A stretch of 64,000 bases of DNA from Pyropia yezoensis (taxonomy: Eukaryota > Rhodophyta > Bangiophyceae > Bangiales > Bangiaceae): NCBI GenBank assembly GCA_009829735.1, contig CM020619.1:28050063-28114062 (forward strand), read 5' to 3'. The notes below the pieces were generated by a model. The model was not told where the DNA came from, searched no databases, and saw only the letters and a list, made by a program, of their open reading frames with translations. Of this stretch, positions 29,239 through 40,565 are shown in pieces. Within the stretch, counting starts at the first letter, position 1; each line of letters opens with the position of its first letter. A program made the translations under genes and the position numbers.

Positions 29239-31754
29239 TCAGCGCGCCCACGCCGGCAGTGGGGCGACAAAGCGCCACTCCCCCCCCGCCGCCGCGTACT
29301 CAGCGGCCCACAGCCAGATCTCACGGGCGCCCCAGCCGCCCGCCCCGCAGCCCGCCCACCCGCGGCCGGCCGGCGGGGAGACCGCGTCGCAGACGGGGCA
29401 GCCGAGCGCGGCGCCCGCCGCCGCGGCCGCGTCGCCGCCGGCCACGTCTGCCAAGCGCAGGGGGGATGGCGACGGCGGCAGCGGCGGCGGCGGCGGCGGC
29501 GGGATGGCGGCATCAGCGGCGGGGGAGGTCGGGACGGAGGGGGTGGTGGCGAGGGTGGAAGGGGCACCCGCCGCCCCCGCCACCGCCACCGCCGCCGCGC
29601 CCGGCGGGTGGAGGTACCGCGGGTCGTTGGCGACGGGGTGGCCGAGGTGCGCCAGGTGCGCTCGGATTTGGTGCGTCCGCCCCGTGCGGGGGGTGGCGGT
29701 GACGAGGGAGGTGTGGGTCAGCGGGTCATAGGCGGTGCGGTAAAAGTGCTGCGTTGTTGACGAGCGCGCGGCAACAGCAGCAACAGGAGCGGCACCGTGG
29801 TGGATCGTCCGTGGGAACGCGGCGGGGGACGCGGCACGGGGGGGGGGGGGGGTGGTGCGAGGCCAGGCACACCGCACACAGCAAGGCCACGACGGCAGCG
29901 TCACCACAACAACAGGGTACGACGGGCGTCAGAGATACGGTCCAAGGGCGCTTGCCAGGCTTGGCGGCGGCCTCAAAGTGTCGCGCCCACTCGCCCACCG
30001 TCGGGAAGAACGGCGCCACGCAGTGCCGTCAACGCCCCCACGCGGCCCACCCCACGGGCGCCCGCCAGCCCACGGACCACGCCCCGCACCTACCGTCTCG
30101 CACGGCTTGCCGGCGCCGTCTGGTACGCCCATGGCCGTCCCAGTGGCCGGGTGCGGCGCCAGCGCCACGCGGCTGCATCGGCAGACGGAGAGAGACCAAA
30201 ACAAGAGAACAGGTCAGCAGAAGAGGCAAGGTCACTGAGAGACAAGAACAACGACGGCAGTCTCGCACGTCAGCAAGCATCGAGCGGTATCGAGGGGCGG
30301 ACGCCCACAGGCCGTCGCCCCTCCAGGCTGGGCACGGGACGCGACCCCCCACGGCATCACTCCCCTCACCAGCACCCGCGCGGCGTCTGCACGGGAGGCG
30401 TCTGCCCCCCCCCAGGACCCCATCGCGCCACACACGACCGCGCAGGCGTCAAGCACCCGCCCGACGCGGTGCGGTAGCAACGTGCAGCCTACCCCTCCGC
30501 CGCCGCCTCCGCCGCCCCACTGGCCACGACCACTTGCCGCCAGCCGCAAGGGCCACCACCCCCGCCTCTACAACCCCCCACCAGGCCCTAGCGCCCACGC
30601 CCGCCCCGCCGGCACGTACCAAACGATGTCGCCCTCTGGAAAGCGGCCCGCCACGCGCGCGACGTACACTTTGCGCACCCGCCCGGCGGCCAGGTCGCGG
30701 CCGACGCCCGCGTCCCCCCCCCCCCCCGGCCGGGCGTCAGGAGCACCACCCCCCCCACGTCCATGTCCAGCCGGTTGGCCACGGACCACCCCGGGCCAAC
30801 CACGCCCACACGGATACCGTTGGTGGCGGCGCCCCCCCCCGCCGCCCACCCCCCCCCCCCACCCGCCGGCCGCCGCTCCCGCCGCCGACGCCACCCTGCG
30901 TTGCCGCCGACGCCGTCGTCGCCGTCGGCGGCCCACGCCTCCCGCACGACGCCGAGGAGGGAGTTGCGCCAGTAGGCCCCCGACGGGCACGTGGGGATGC
31001 CCGGCGGCTTTACCACCGCCCGCAGGCCGCCGCCGCGGACGTCCCCCCAGCCCAGGTTGTCCAGACGACCGCCAACACCAACGCCGCCACCGCCACCGCC
31101 ACCACCGCCGCCACCACCGCCGCCGCCGTCGCCGCTGTCGCCCCCCGCCCCCCCCCCACCGGGGGCGCCGCCAGAGAGGAGCGCGGCGACCGCCGCGGCG
31201 GCAACCGGCGGCTCGTGCGCGTGGCCGTCGAGCCGCAGCTGGTCCCCAGGCCGCAACACGGACCGCCCGTGCAGCGGGACGGTGAGCTCGGCGGGGGTGC
31301 CCACGCCGGGACCAGTGGCGAGGCGGAGGGAGCCCCGCGCGGCGGCGACGACAAAGAAGGCGGGCGGGTGGGAGGGGATGCCCCGCCCGAGCGTCACCGC
31401 GTAGGGGGGGTAGGCCGCCGGGACGGGAGCGGCGGCAGCGGCGGCGGTGGCGGCAGCAGTGGGGGCGGCGCGCCAGCCGCGGCGGGCGGTGGGGGAGGGG
31501 GGTGGTGGTGGTGGCGTGGGGGGCAGGGCGTCCCCCACCCACCGCGGCTTGACGCCAATCGCGTACGTGCGAGGGGTGGGGAGGACGTACCGCAGGCCGC
31601 CGGTGGTGACGGTGCCATTGACGACCGGCAGGAGGGGGCGGCGGGGGGGCGGCGGGGGTGGTGTTGGTCGGCTGGAGAGGGACAGGCGGGGGAGCGCCAG
31701 GGTGTCGAGACGGGGAGCAGGCGGGGCGCGGGGTGGGGGGCGCCACCGGAACAT
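29239..31754 (-). CDS. RluA-family pseudouridine synthase (RPUSD2/Pus9-like), three exons, frame break in a C14 run
   Basis: Exons by my reading: 31754-30620, 30172-30094 (79 nt) and 29748-29239; donors GTACGTGC and GTAGGTGC, acceptors GATGCAG and ACGCAG, phases compatible. It isomerises U to pseudouridine in RNA (Pus9/RPUSD2 group: tRNA or mRNA). Seen: [22 protein letters not shown], then [35 protein letters not shown], catalytic Asp in [13 protein letters not shown] (usual HRLDRxTSG), [31 protein letters not shown] joined to [16 protein letters not shown], and [17 protein letters not shown]; then CPVC and IWLWAAEY near the end. Between VVLL and KVYVARV the frame changes at the 14-C run 30714-30727; one more or two fewer bases would restore it. 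So this is an assembly error or a young pseudogene. Poly-Gly/Ala insertions are frequent. Confidence 0.85.
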
Positions 31755-32355
31755 GACGGCGGGCGTCCGCAGGGGCGCGGGGGCGGCAGCGCGTCAGCGC
31801 GGCAGCGCGGCGCGACGGACGAGAGGTTGAGGATCGGATCATCCTCGTGTGGCGGCTGGGCTGTCCCGTGCTCGTGGTCGACTCGTCATCCCACAATTTC
31901 TTCTTGCTCACCGTCCAATTACACAGGGCGACCAATGGATCACTGTCGACAGGGGGACTACCGTTGAGTGTGATCAGTGACCTGTTGGCCGGAACTGTGC
32001 ATCTGCTGTCGCGTCTCGCCCGTGCTCCCCCTCTGGTTTGGCTTCCACGCCGCGCCCGCAGCCGACCCCACCGCCGCCGCCGTCCTGCCTGACTGTGGTC
32101 GCTACGGTGCCCCGGCCGTAGCCCTCTCGCCACCACCACGCCCGCCCCCGACGCGGGTGGCATCACCGGCCCAGTTGCTCCCTACCCCCACGAGCCTCCT
32201 TCGCTCCCGTTCTGTCAGCGGCGTTGTCCGCGGTACCTGCCTGCCCCCCGGGTCCCGACTTCCATACCCCCCCGTCCCCCCTCTCCGTTTCCGTATCCCC
32301 CCCCCCCCCCCCCCCCCCCCCCTTCCCTTTCCCCCCCCTCCGCCTCGCGCGCGGG
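31755..32355. other. Divergent promoter region
   Basis: 601 bp between the pseudouridine synthase (-) and ABC1K (+) starts. An AT-richer centre near 31890-31990, then GC-rich with a 25-base C run at 32298-32322 just before the ABC1K start. The frame of the kinase is open through this region, but it is low-complexity Pro/Ser. Confidence 0.5.
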
Positions 32356-35300
32356 ATGAGTGCGACGCGACCTGCCCGTCCGACCCGGTCCGCCGCGTTT
32401 GTGGTGCCCCCACCGGCGGCCGCCGCCGCCGCGGCCACCGCCACCGCCTCGGCCACGGCGGCGGGCGGCGGCGGATCCGCGGCGGCCGCCGGCCGGTCGC
32501 AGGCCGTCATGGCGTGCCGCCGCGCACTGGCCACTGGCGGCCGCATGTCCCCGTGGGCACGTGGCACCGGCCGCAGCAGCGGCAGCAGCGGCGGTGGCGG
32601 TGGCGGTGGCGCGGCGCTGGGAGCACCCCGTCGGTGGGCTGGCGTTGGCGGCGGCGGCGGCATTGGCGGTGACGCGGCGGTGGCGCCCGGCTTGGCACCC
32701 GCCGGTGGCGCCCCCGCTGGGGGTGCGACCGCGCCCCGCGGCGCGCGGCCACTCCGCCGGCGGTCGGCGGTGGTGGCGGTGGTGGCCGACGTGCCGCCCT
32801 CGTCGGTGGGCGCCGGGCCCGCCGCGCCACGGCCGGGCCGGGGGGCGCCCGGCAGCAATGGCAATGGCGTGCCCACAGGGGGGGTGGGGGTGGGGGGTGT
32901 CCCCGCCCGGGGGGACGCCCCGCCCACCGCCCCGCATCGAGCCGCCGCAGAGGTGCCCGCGTCGGTGCGGCTGGCGCGGGCGGAAGAGCTGCTGGCGTCG
33001 GTGGTGCCAGCGGCGGCGACGGCGTCAGCGCGGCGTCCGCCGCCGCCGCCGCCACCGCCGCCGCCGCCGCAGCCGGCGGCTGCAGCGGCGGCGGCGGGTG
33101 CGGCCGCCGCCCCCGCACCGCCGCCATCATCTGCGTGGTCGACCGACGGCGGGGTGGCGGGGAGCGTGCCGCTGGGCGGCGGCGACGCGGCGTCGGCCGA
33201 CGGGATGACCATCTCGACGCGGCCGCTGACGCCCGCCGAGGCGGCGACGCCCGCCGCCACCGCCGCGGCTGTCGATGGCACACCCAGTCGGGTGGCGGCG
33301 GCGCCGCGGCGAGCGCCGCGGTTTCCCTTCCCGCGCCGCGTCGCCGCCGCCGCCCCGACCGCGGCGCCGACGGCGGCCGCCGCCGCCGCCCCTGGGGTGG
33401 CGACGGCCGCCACGGCGGCGCCCCTCACCGAGGCAGAGCGGGTGGCTGACGTGGAGGAGCGGGCGGCCAAGGCGGCCATGATTGCCGCCCCCGGCCCCCG
33501 GTACGACCCCGCCGCCGCCGAGGTCTTTTTTCGCGGCAAGGGTGTTCTCGTCGCCCGCCGGCAGGCGCGCATCGCCGTGCCGCTGGCGGCGTTTGTTTCC
33601 AAGGTCATCCTGGACTTGCAGATGGGCCGGGAGGCGGAACGTCGGCCCGCGCGGGCAAAAGAGTTTCTGGACATTATCGCGTCGCTGGGCCCGGCGTTTA
33701 TCAAGGCTGGCCAGGCCCTCTCCTCCCGCCCAGACTTGCTGCCCGCCGAGTACCTGCTGGAGCTCCAAAAGCTGCAGGACCGCCTGCCACCCTTCCCCAA
33801 CGAGGTGGCGTTTGCCCTCATCGAGGCGGAACTGGGCCGCCCCCTCTCCGAGGTGTACGCGTCGGTGGAGCCCGTGCCCGTGGCGGCCGCGTCGATTGGA
33901 CAAGTGTACAAGGGTGTCCTGCGGGGCACGGGCGAGGCGGTAGCGATCAAGGTGCAGCGCCCCGACTGTGAGCAGATCATCGCCAAGGATATGTACATAT
34001 TGCGCAACTTGTCTGGCCTCTTTACGCGGCTCTTCAAGGTCATCAAGCGGGACGTGGACCTGCAGTCGGTCATTGGGGAGTTTGGCAAGCTGATCTACGA
34101 GGAGATTGACTACCTCTCCGAGGCTCGCAACGCCGAGCGCTTCCTCGCCCTCTACGGGGACGTGCCGGACGTGTCCGCGCCCAAGATCTTTTGGCGCTTC
34201 TCCAATCGCCGTGTCCTCACCATGCAGTGGGTAGACGGCGTGCGGCTGACGTCGGAGCAGTTGGCCGACAACAGCCACCTGGTACAGACGTTGGTGCAGT
34301 GCTCCCTGCGGCAGATGCTGGAGAATGGGTTCTTCCACGCCGACCCCCACGGCGGCAACCTGCTGGCCACCCCGTCGGGGCGGCTGTGCTACCTCGATTT
34401 TGGCATGATGTCTGAGGTGGGCCAAGCCCAGCGGTACGGTATCATCTTGGCGGTCGTTCACATGGTGAACCGGGACTTTGAGGCGCTCTCTGCGCTCTAC
34501 ATCCGCCTGGGCTTCCTCCCCCCGGACACGGACCTGAGTCCTATCGTGGCCGCCCTGGAGGATGCCCTCCCTGACGTGCTCGGCGCGTCCGTTGGAGAGC
34601 TCAACTTCAAGTCAGTGATCAACAAGCTGGGCTCCGTCATGTACCAGTTCCCCTTTTCGCTACCTCCCTACTACACCGCCATCCTCCGCTGTCTGGGCGT
34701 GCTCGAGGGCCTGGCCATCCAGGTTGACCCCAACTTCAAGATTCTCAACGAGGCGTACCCGTACATTGCTTCGCGGCTACTGACGGACCCCGCGCCCGAG
34801 CTCCAAGAGGCCCTCCAGTACCTGTTGTTCAAGGATGGGCGGCCGCGGTGGAACCGCCTCGAGTCCCTCCTCGACTCGGCCACGGGGGCGGGAGACTATG
34901 ACGTGTCCCTCGCGGCCGAGCAGCTAGCGGACTTTTTGCTGTCGCCCAAGGGGGCGGTCATCCGCGCCAACCTGGCCACGGACGTAGTGGCCGAAATGGA
35001 CGCCCTTGCCGCTGACACCTCCTCCTACTACCTGTCGACGTCGGCCCGCACGGCAGCGGCAGCGGGGCTGTGGGTGCCCCCCGGGCTGCTCCGGTCGCTG
35101 CCGCCGCCCGTGTCGACGCCCGCCATGAATCGTGCGGCCAAGGTGTGGGCCATCCTATCGCGCTCCCGCGGCGGCAACGCGACCAAGCTGGCGCCCATTG
35201 TGCGGCGGGTGGTGACACAGCCAGAGGGCCAGCGCGTCACCGCGGATGTGGCGCTCAACCTGGCGCAGCGCGCGTCGTCGCGGTTCATCCGGTTTGCGTT

Positions 35301-35607
35301 TGGGCTGCCCGAGGAGCCAGGCTCGGGGGCGGGGGTGTATGCGTCGGCGGCAAACGCGGGGGCGGGAGGGGTGACGCCGGTGGCGACAACGGTGACCAAC
35401 AGCACCACTACCCCCGCCGCCACCACCCCGGCGTCTGCCGGTGGCACGGTGGCCGCCCCACCCGCGACGGCCGCCCGGCTGAGCAATGGCTATCAGTCGG
35501 CTGCACCGGCGAATATGTCGCCGGCCGCACGCGCGGCGGCGGCAGCGAGGGCAGAGGTAGCTGCGCGGGCTGCCTCCCGGGCAACCGTGCCGCCGCCGTC
35601 CTACTGA
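32356..35607 (+). CDS. ABC1K (UbiB/ADCK-type) atypical kinase, probably plastid
   Basis: 1,083 aa. ABC1 kinases regulate prenyl-quinone metabolism in mitochondria and plastoglobules. The first ~380 residues are Ala/Gly/Pro/Arg low complexity and may include a transit peptide. The ABC1 domain spans ~390-800: KxGQ motif FIKAGQALSSRPDLLP near residue 449, LQDRLPPFP, the Ala-rich loop AAASIGQVYKG, the ATP lysine in VAIKVQRP, EIDYLSEARNAERF, TMQWVDGVRL, the catalytic loop FFHADPHGGN near 660 (usual form HADPHPGN), and the metal-binding LDFGMM near 682. A ~280-residue C-terminal extension (FKDGRPRWNRLESLL, FIRFAFGLPEEPG, then Ala/Thr/Pro-rich) resembles plant plastid ABC1K proteins. ATG at 32356 is the first in a frame open through the GC-rich leader. 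Intronless. Confidence 0.92.
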   Translation: MSATRPARPTRSAAFVVPPPAAAAAAATATASATAAGGGGSAAAAGRSQAVMACRRALATGGRMSPWARGTGRSSGSSGGGGGGGAALGAPRRWAGVGGGGGIGGDAAVAPGLAPAGGAPAGGATAPRGARPLRRRSAVVAVVADVPPSSVGAGPAAPRPGRGAPGSNGNGVPTGGVGVGGVPARGDAPPTAPHRAAAEVPASVRLARAEELLASVVPAAATASARRPPPPPPPPPPPQPAAAAAAAGAAAAPAPPPSSAWSTDGGVAGSVPLGGGDAASADGMTISTRPLTPAEAATPAATAAAVDGTPSRVAAAPRRAPRFPFPRRVAAAAPTAAPTAAAAAAPGVATAATAAPLTEAERVADVEERAAKAAMIAAPGPRYDPAAAEVFFRGKGVLVARRQARIAVPLAAFVSKVILDLQMGREAERRPARAKEFLDIIASLGPAFIKAGQALSSRPDLLPAEYLLELQKLQDRLPPFPNEVAFALIEAELGRPLSEVYASVEPVPVAAASIGQVYKGVLRGTGEAVAIKVQRPDCEQIIAKDMYILRNLSGLFTRLFKVIKRDVDLQSVIGEFGKLIYEEIDYLSEARNAERFLALYGDVPDVSAPKIFWRFSNRRVLTMQWVDGVRLTSEQLADNSHLVQTLVQCSLRQMLENGFFHADPHGGNLLATPSGRLCYLDFGMMSEVGQAQRYGIILAVVHMVNRDFEALSALYIRLGFLPPDTDLSPIVAALEDALPDVLGASVGELNFKSVINKLGSVMYQFPFSLPPYYTAILRCLGVLEGLAIQVDPNFKILNEAYPYIASRLLTDPAPELQEALQYLLFKDGRPRWNRLESLLDSATGAGDYDVSLAAEQLADFLLSPKGAVIRANLATDVVAEMDALAADTSSYYLSTSARTAAAAGLWVPPGLLRSLPPPVSTPAMNRAAKVWAILSRSRGGNATKLAPIVRRVVTQPEGQRVTADVALNLAQRASSRFIRFAFGLPEEPGSGAGVYASAANAGAGGVTPVATTVTNSTTTPAATTPASAGGTVAAPPATAARLSNGYQSAAPANMSPAARAAAAARAEVAARAASRATVPPPSY

Positions 35608-37479
<1,872 letters not shown>

Positions 37480-37740
37480 GGCGAGAGCGCAAGGGGGGGG
37501 GAGAGAGATGGGGGCGGTGGGTGGCGTGTGCGGCGACCACGGTACAGTGTGTACCGGAGAGTCAAGCAACCCAGGCAGGGTCGGCATATTGTAACGTTTT
37601 TTGTCCCAGATTGGACTGAAAGCGCGTTCGCGAAACTGTCGAAATATCCAAACTCTTTCTTCACGGCGTGCGTGCACATCCAGTCAAAAACGAGTTTTCC
37701 GGACATCTTGAGTGGAAACAGAAAGATCAAGGAGCCCTGC
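37480..37740. other. Spacer, AT-richer 3' flank of the Dim1 gene
   Basis: No gene seen. Ends with the target-site sequence of the hAT-like element (GCCCTGC 37734-37740). Confidence 0.5.
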
Positions 37741-38779
37741 TAAGGTTGGCATGTACCGATCGGTACGATTTCTGTACCGTTTACCGAACGGTATCCCGAT
37801 TTACCAATACCGAGCCGGTACATCGGTTCCCTGAAATCAAGAATCACTGTATTTCGAACTGAGTGGCATCAGAGCTCCGAGGCAACAGATCGGCCCTCAA
37901 CTGACTGAATGCGTCCGTTGGCCGCCAGCGCAACCGCACGGATCCTGACCGGGGCGACAGACCTGTTGCCTCAGTCAGGGTCTGCGCGGTTGCGCAGGAC
38001 CACGAGGGCCGGTCGCCACTATGACAATGTCTTCCTTGCACGCCAGCGTCCAAGCTACAATTGGTGATAAGCTTGCAACTCTTTAGGTGAAGAAGCATCC
38101 TATCAGCTCTACCAGGATGAGGCTCCGCAGGGTGTACAGCCTCAAGGTTGACCACGGCCTCGTCGTTGCCAATGCAGGCCGTCACAGCCTCCTGCTATGT
38201 GGCGTATGCCGCCTCACAGGCGATACAGTAGGCCACCCAGTACTGGGTTGCACTTCCATCACCTTGCACGTGGCGGTCGCTCGTACGCCAAAACGCCTTC
38301 CACATGGACATAGTCGTGCTCTGCATTGCGAAGAAGAGGCTGGGGAGGTGTGACCAGAGTGTATAGGTGACCAGGGAGGCAGAAGGGCAAGCAGCCGTTT
38401 GCACAAAGAGTGGCGTGTTGCTGCTTGGTGCGGGCAGTACGGGGGTCCTCTCCACAGAGCGTGCTGACATACCGAGTGCACTGCCACGGCTTGTTGGCCA
38501 GGGGCCGTGGTGGGTGTGGCAAGGAAGGCAGCTGGAAGGGGGCGTTATGGTAGACTAAACTTAGAGCACGCGATGCGCTGCAGAGCGTATGCGGCTCGTT
38601 CGTCACGTAGTGTCTGGGGGAGCAGACTGCTGCATGAGCAAGGTCCCAATATTGCCCAACTTCATTACGTTACCGAATGGTACCGACCTGTGGGGAAATG
38701 GAGCTTACCGTGTACCGATCGGGATACCGAACTTTACTGAGTTCGGTTGCAGGCCAAATTTACCGACTTGCCAACCTTA
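37741..38779. mobile_element. Degenerate hAT-like DNA transposon, 1,039 bp
   Basis: Begins TAAGGTTGGCATGTACCGAT and ends with CTTGCCAACCTTA, an 11-bp terminal inverted repeat of the form TAAGGTTGGCA typical for hAT. GCCCTGC flanks it on both sides (37734-37740, 38780-38786). An 8-bp duplication AGCCCTGC is also possible if the final A is counted as target; hAT elements make 8-bp duplications. Subterminal regions hold many TACCG/CGGTA words (37750-37820 and 38670-38765), as usual for hAT ends. Inside is the broken BED-finger frame listed separately. Confidence 0.8.
37844..38470 (-). pseudogene. BED zinc-finger fragment of a hAT-type transposase, with internal stop
   Basis: One reading frame of about 209 codons interrupted by a single TAG about 95 codons in (near 38183-38188). 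Before the stop: MWKAFWRTSD...ATQYWVAYCIACEAAYAT. After it: QEAVTACIGNDEAVV...GRADRMLLHLKSCKLI. Together they give the C-x2-C ... H-x3-C pattern and leading aromatic Trp of a BED zinc finger, the DNA-binding N-terminus of hAT transposases. The catalytic RNase H-like domain and dimerisation region are absent, so the copy is internally deleted and dead. Confidence 0.65.
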
Positions 38780-39143
38780 GCCCTGCGGGGCCGCAAGCTG
38801 TGACCGTTGGATCCTCCTCAAAAGGCCACAGCACAGTTTCATGCGTGTACGCGCGAACTTTCAGAATGATCAACGTCTATTTATCATTGCCCGACTGACG
38901 TACGTATTAGGGACGCGGCACCTCCACCGGCGCCGCGTGGTCATGGCGAGGGCGCGCCCCGCGGCCGCCCTTTGTCCCGCTGCCCGGTCCCCGTCACCCC
39001 ACCCACAGCCACATTCATCATGCGTCAGGGAGAAAGGGGGGGGGGGGGGGGGGGGGAGCAAGGGAGGCAGACGGCGCGTATGTCCACCAACGTGCCGTCG
39101 CCCTCCCCCCACCCTCTCCCCATCTGTGCTTGCACGATATACA
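38780..39143. other. Spacer
   Basis: Between the hAT-like element and the DOMON-Hint 3' end. It contains a G run at 39039-39056. No gene seen. Confidence 0.4.
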
Positions 39144-40565
39144 CTACGCGCTGCTCCCCAGCACCGCCGCACCCCGGGGCAGCCAGCGTGCCACCTGCCG
39201 GCGACACGCCTCAGCGGCGGTGGCGGCGGCAGTGGCGGCGGCGCCCCCCGCGCCCCCCCGCCACCCGCCCGTCGCCGTCCACGCGGCGGCGAGGGGCGCC
39301 AGCGCGGCGCGCGCCACCGCCGGCGCCACCGCCGTCGTGTAGGTGCTGGCCACGACGCGACCGCCGCCGACGAGGAGCTCCCCAGACAGGGTGTGGGGGT
39401 TCCACAGGCCCGTCCGCACCACCCGGTCCACGGCGCCCACCACCACCGTATCCGCGCCGTCGGCGCCTCGCAGGCGGTCGCCCGCCGCAATCGTCCCCGC
39501 CGCCGCCAGCCGCCCATTCACGTACACATAGTGGCCCGCCGAGGCGGTGAGGAGCGGCGGCGGTGGGGGGAGCCCCGCCGCCGCCGCCACCCCCGACACG
39601 CGCACAAACGGCGTGCGCGCGGCGGGGTCGGCGTGGCTAAACAGGAAGACGGGGCTGGTGCGGCCGCCCCCGACGGCCACCTCATCCCCAATGGCCAGCG
39701 CGTCCATGCGCACCACCGCCCCACTGGCGAGCGTCACGGTGGCGTCAGAGGGGAAGCACGCGGACTCGCCCTCATCGTCACTCTCCTCTGCCGTTGGTGT
39801 GGGCGTTGGCGACTCATCGTCCGAGTCTGTGTCCGAGTCGTTCAGGGGCAGGCTGGTTGCTGGCGTTGCCTCTGCGGTGGTGTTGCTGCCGCCGTCGGCG
39901 TCCCCCCCGGCGCCGCCCGTGGAGATGGTGGACACGTCGGACTTGCCAAAGTCAATCTGCCCCCACGACCGCGCCGTGTGGCGCTGGAGCTGCCCGTCGG
40001 CGGCGAGCGGGTTCCCCACCGACCAGATGGCGCCCTTGACGCCATCGGCCGCCTCCCCCGCGGGCAGGGCGGCCGTCCAAAAGAGGGTCAGGTCGGTCGG
40101 CGACGTCCGCTGGGCGGCCATGTTGGTCAGCCCCGCCGCGGCGGCGGTGGCGGCCAGCAGCCGCGTCACGGACGAGGCGCTCTTGCCGCCCAGCCGGTAG
40201 GCCGCCGCAGTCGTGTCGCCGTCCGTGACGGTGGCGCCCACCACCGCGTCGTGGCCGACCATCTGCTGGTCGTCGGCAAAGGCAAAGCCCGCCCAGCCGG
40301 AGGTGGTGGCGCGCAGCGCCATCAGCAGCGCCCGCCCGTCGGGGGTGGGGGACCAGTAGAGGCTCGCCGGGATGGCGCCGGGGAGCTCCTGGCAGTAGAG
40401 AAACGCGTTCACCTCCCGCCCAAAGAGGAGGTCACAGCTGGTCAGCCGCCCAGCCGCCGTCGCCGCCGGGGGGGCGCCCGCGACGGTGAGCGCCGCCACT
40501 GCCGTGAAGGTCACCGCCGCCGTGGGCCGCAGACAGCCGCGGCGGCCGCGGGGCGGGGGCGCCAT
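39144..40565 (-). CDS. Secreted DOMON-Hint (hedgehog/intein-type autoprocessing) protein
   Basis: 473 aa. The N-terminal ~38 residues (Arg-rich start, then a hydrophobic Ala/Val core) form a signal peptide. Residues ~41-210 are a DOMON-like domain, a heme- or sugar-binding fold of secreted proteins (SLYWSPTPDGRALLMALRAT, GWAGFAFADDQQMVGHDAVVG, FWTAALPAGE, WSVGNPLAADGQLQRHTARSWG). An acidic Ser/Thr/Asp linker (~225-268) follows. Residues ~269-415 are a Hint domain: nucleophile Cys270 in ACFPSDATVTLASG, LAIGDEVAVGGG, the block-B-like LTASAGHYVYVNG (His345), AAGDRLRGADG, and the hedgehog-like end GLWNPHTLSGELLVGGGRVVAST. Hint domains cut the peptide bond before the Cys through a thioester, so the DOMON part would be released or modified at its C-terminus. 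No hedgehog signalling domain is present. ATG 40565 has a GCGCCATG context. Confidence 0.85.
   Translation of the reverse strand: MAPPPRGRRGCLRPTAAVTFTAVAALTVAGAPPAATAAGRLTSCDLLFGREVNAFLYCQELPGAIPASLYWSPTPDGRALLMALRATTSGWAGFAFADDQQMVGHDAVVGATVTDGDTTAAAYRLGGKSASSVTRLLAATAAAAGLTNMAAQRTSPTDLTLFWTAALPAGEAADGVKGAIWSVGNPLAADGQLQRHTARSWGQIDFGKSDVSTISTGGAGGDADGGSNTTAEATPATSLPLNDSDTDSDDESPTPTPTAEESDDEGESACFPSDATVTLASGAVVRMDALAIGDEVAVGGGRTSPVFLFSHADPAARTPFVRVSGVAAAAGLPPPPPLLTASAGHYVYVNGRLAAAGTIAAGDRLRGADGADTVVVGAVDRVVRTGLWNPHTLSGELLVGGGRVVASTYTTAVAPAVARAALAPLAAAWTATGGWRGGAGGAAATAAATAAEACRRQVARWLPRGAAVLGSSA

Noticed and set aside
29929..30019. Possible extra exon of the pseudouridine synthase ([15 protein letters not shown])
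   Set aside because: Joining GKPCET directly to HFYRTAYD gives a gap-free family match with matching phase; the extra piece would be an insertion.
32163..34088. Minus-strand 641-codon frame opposite the ABC1K gene
   Set aside because: Antisense shadow of a conserved kinase.
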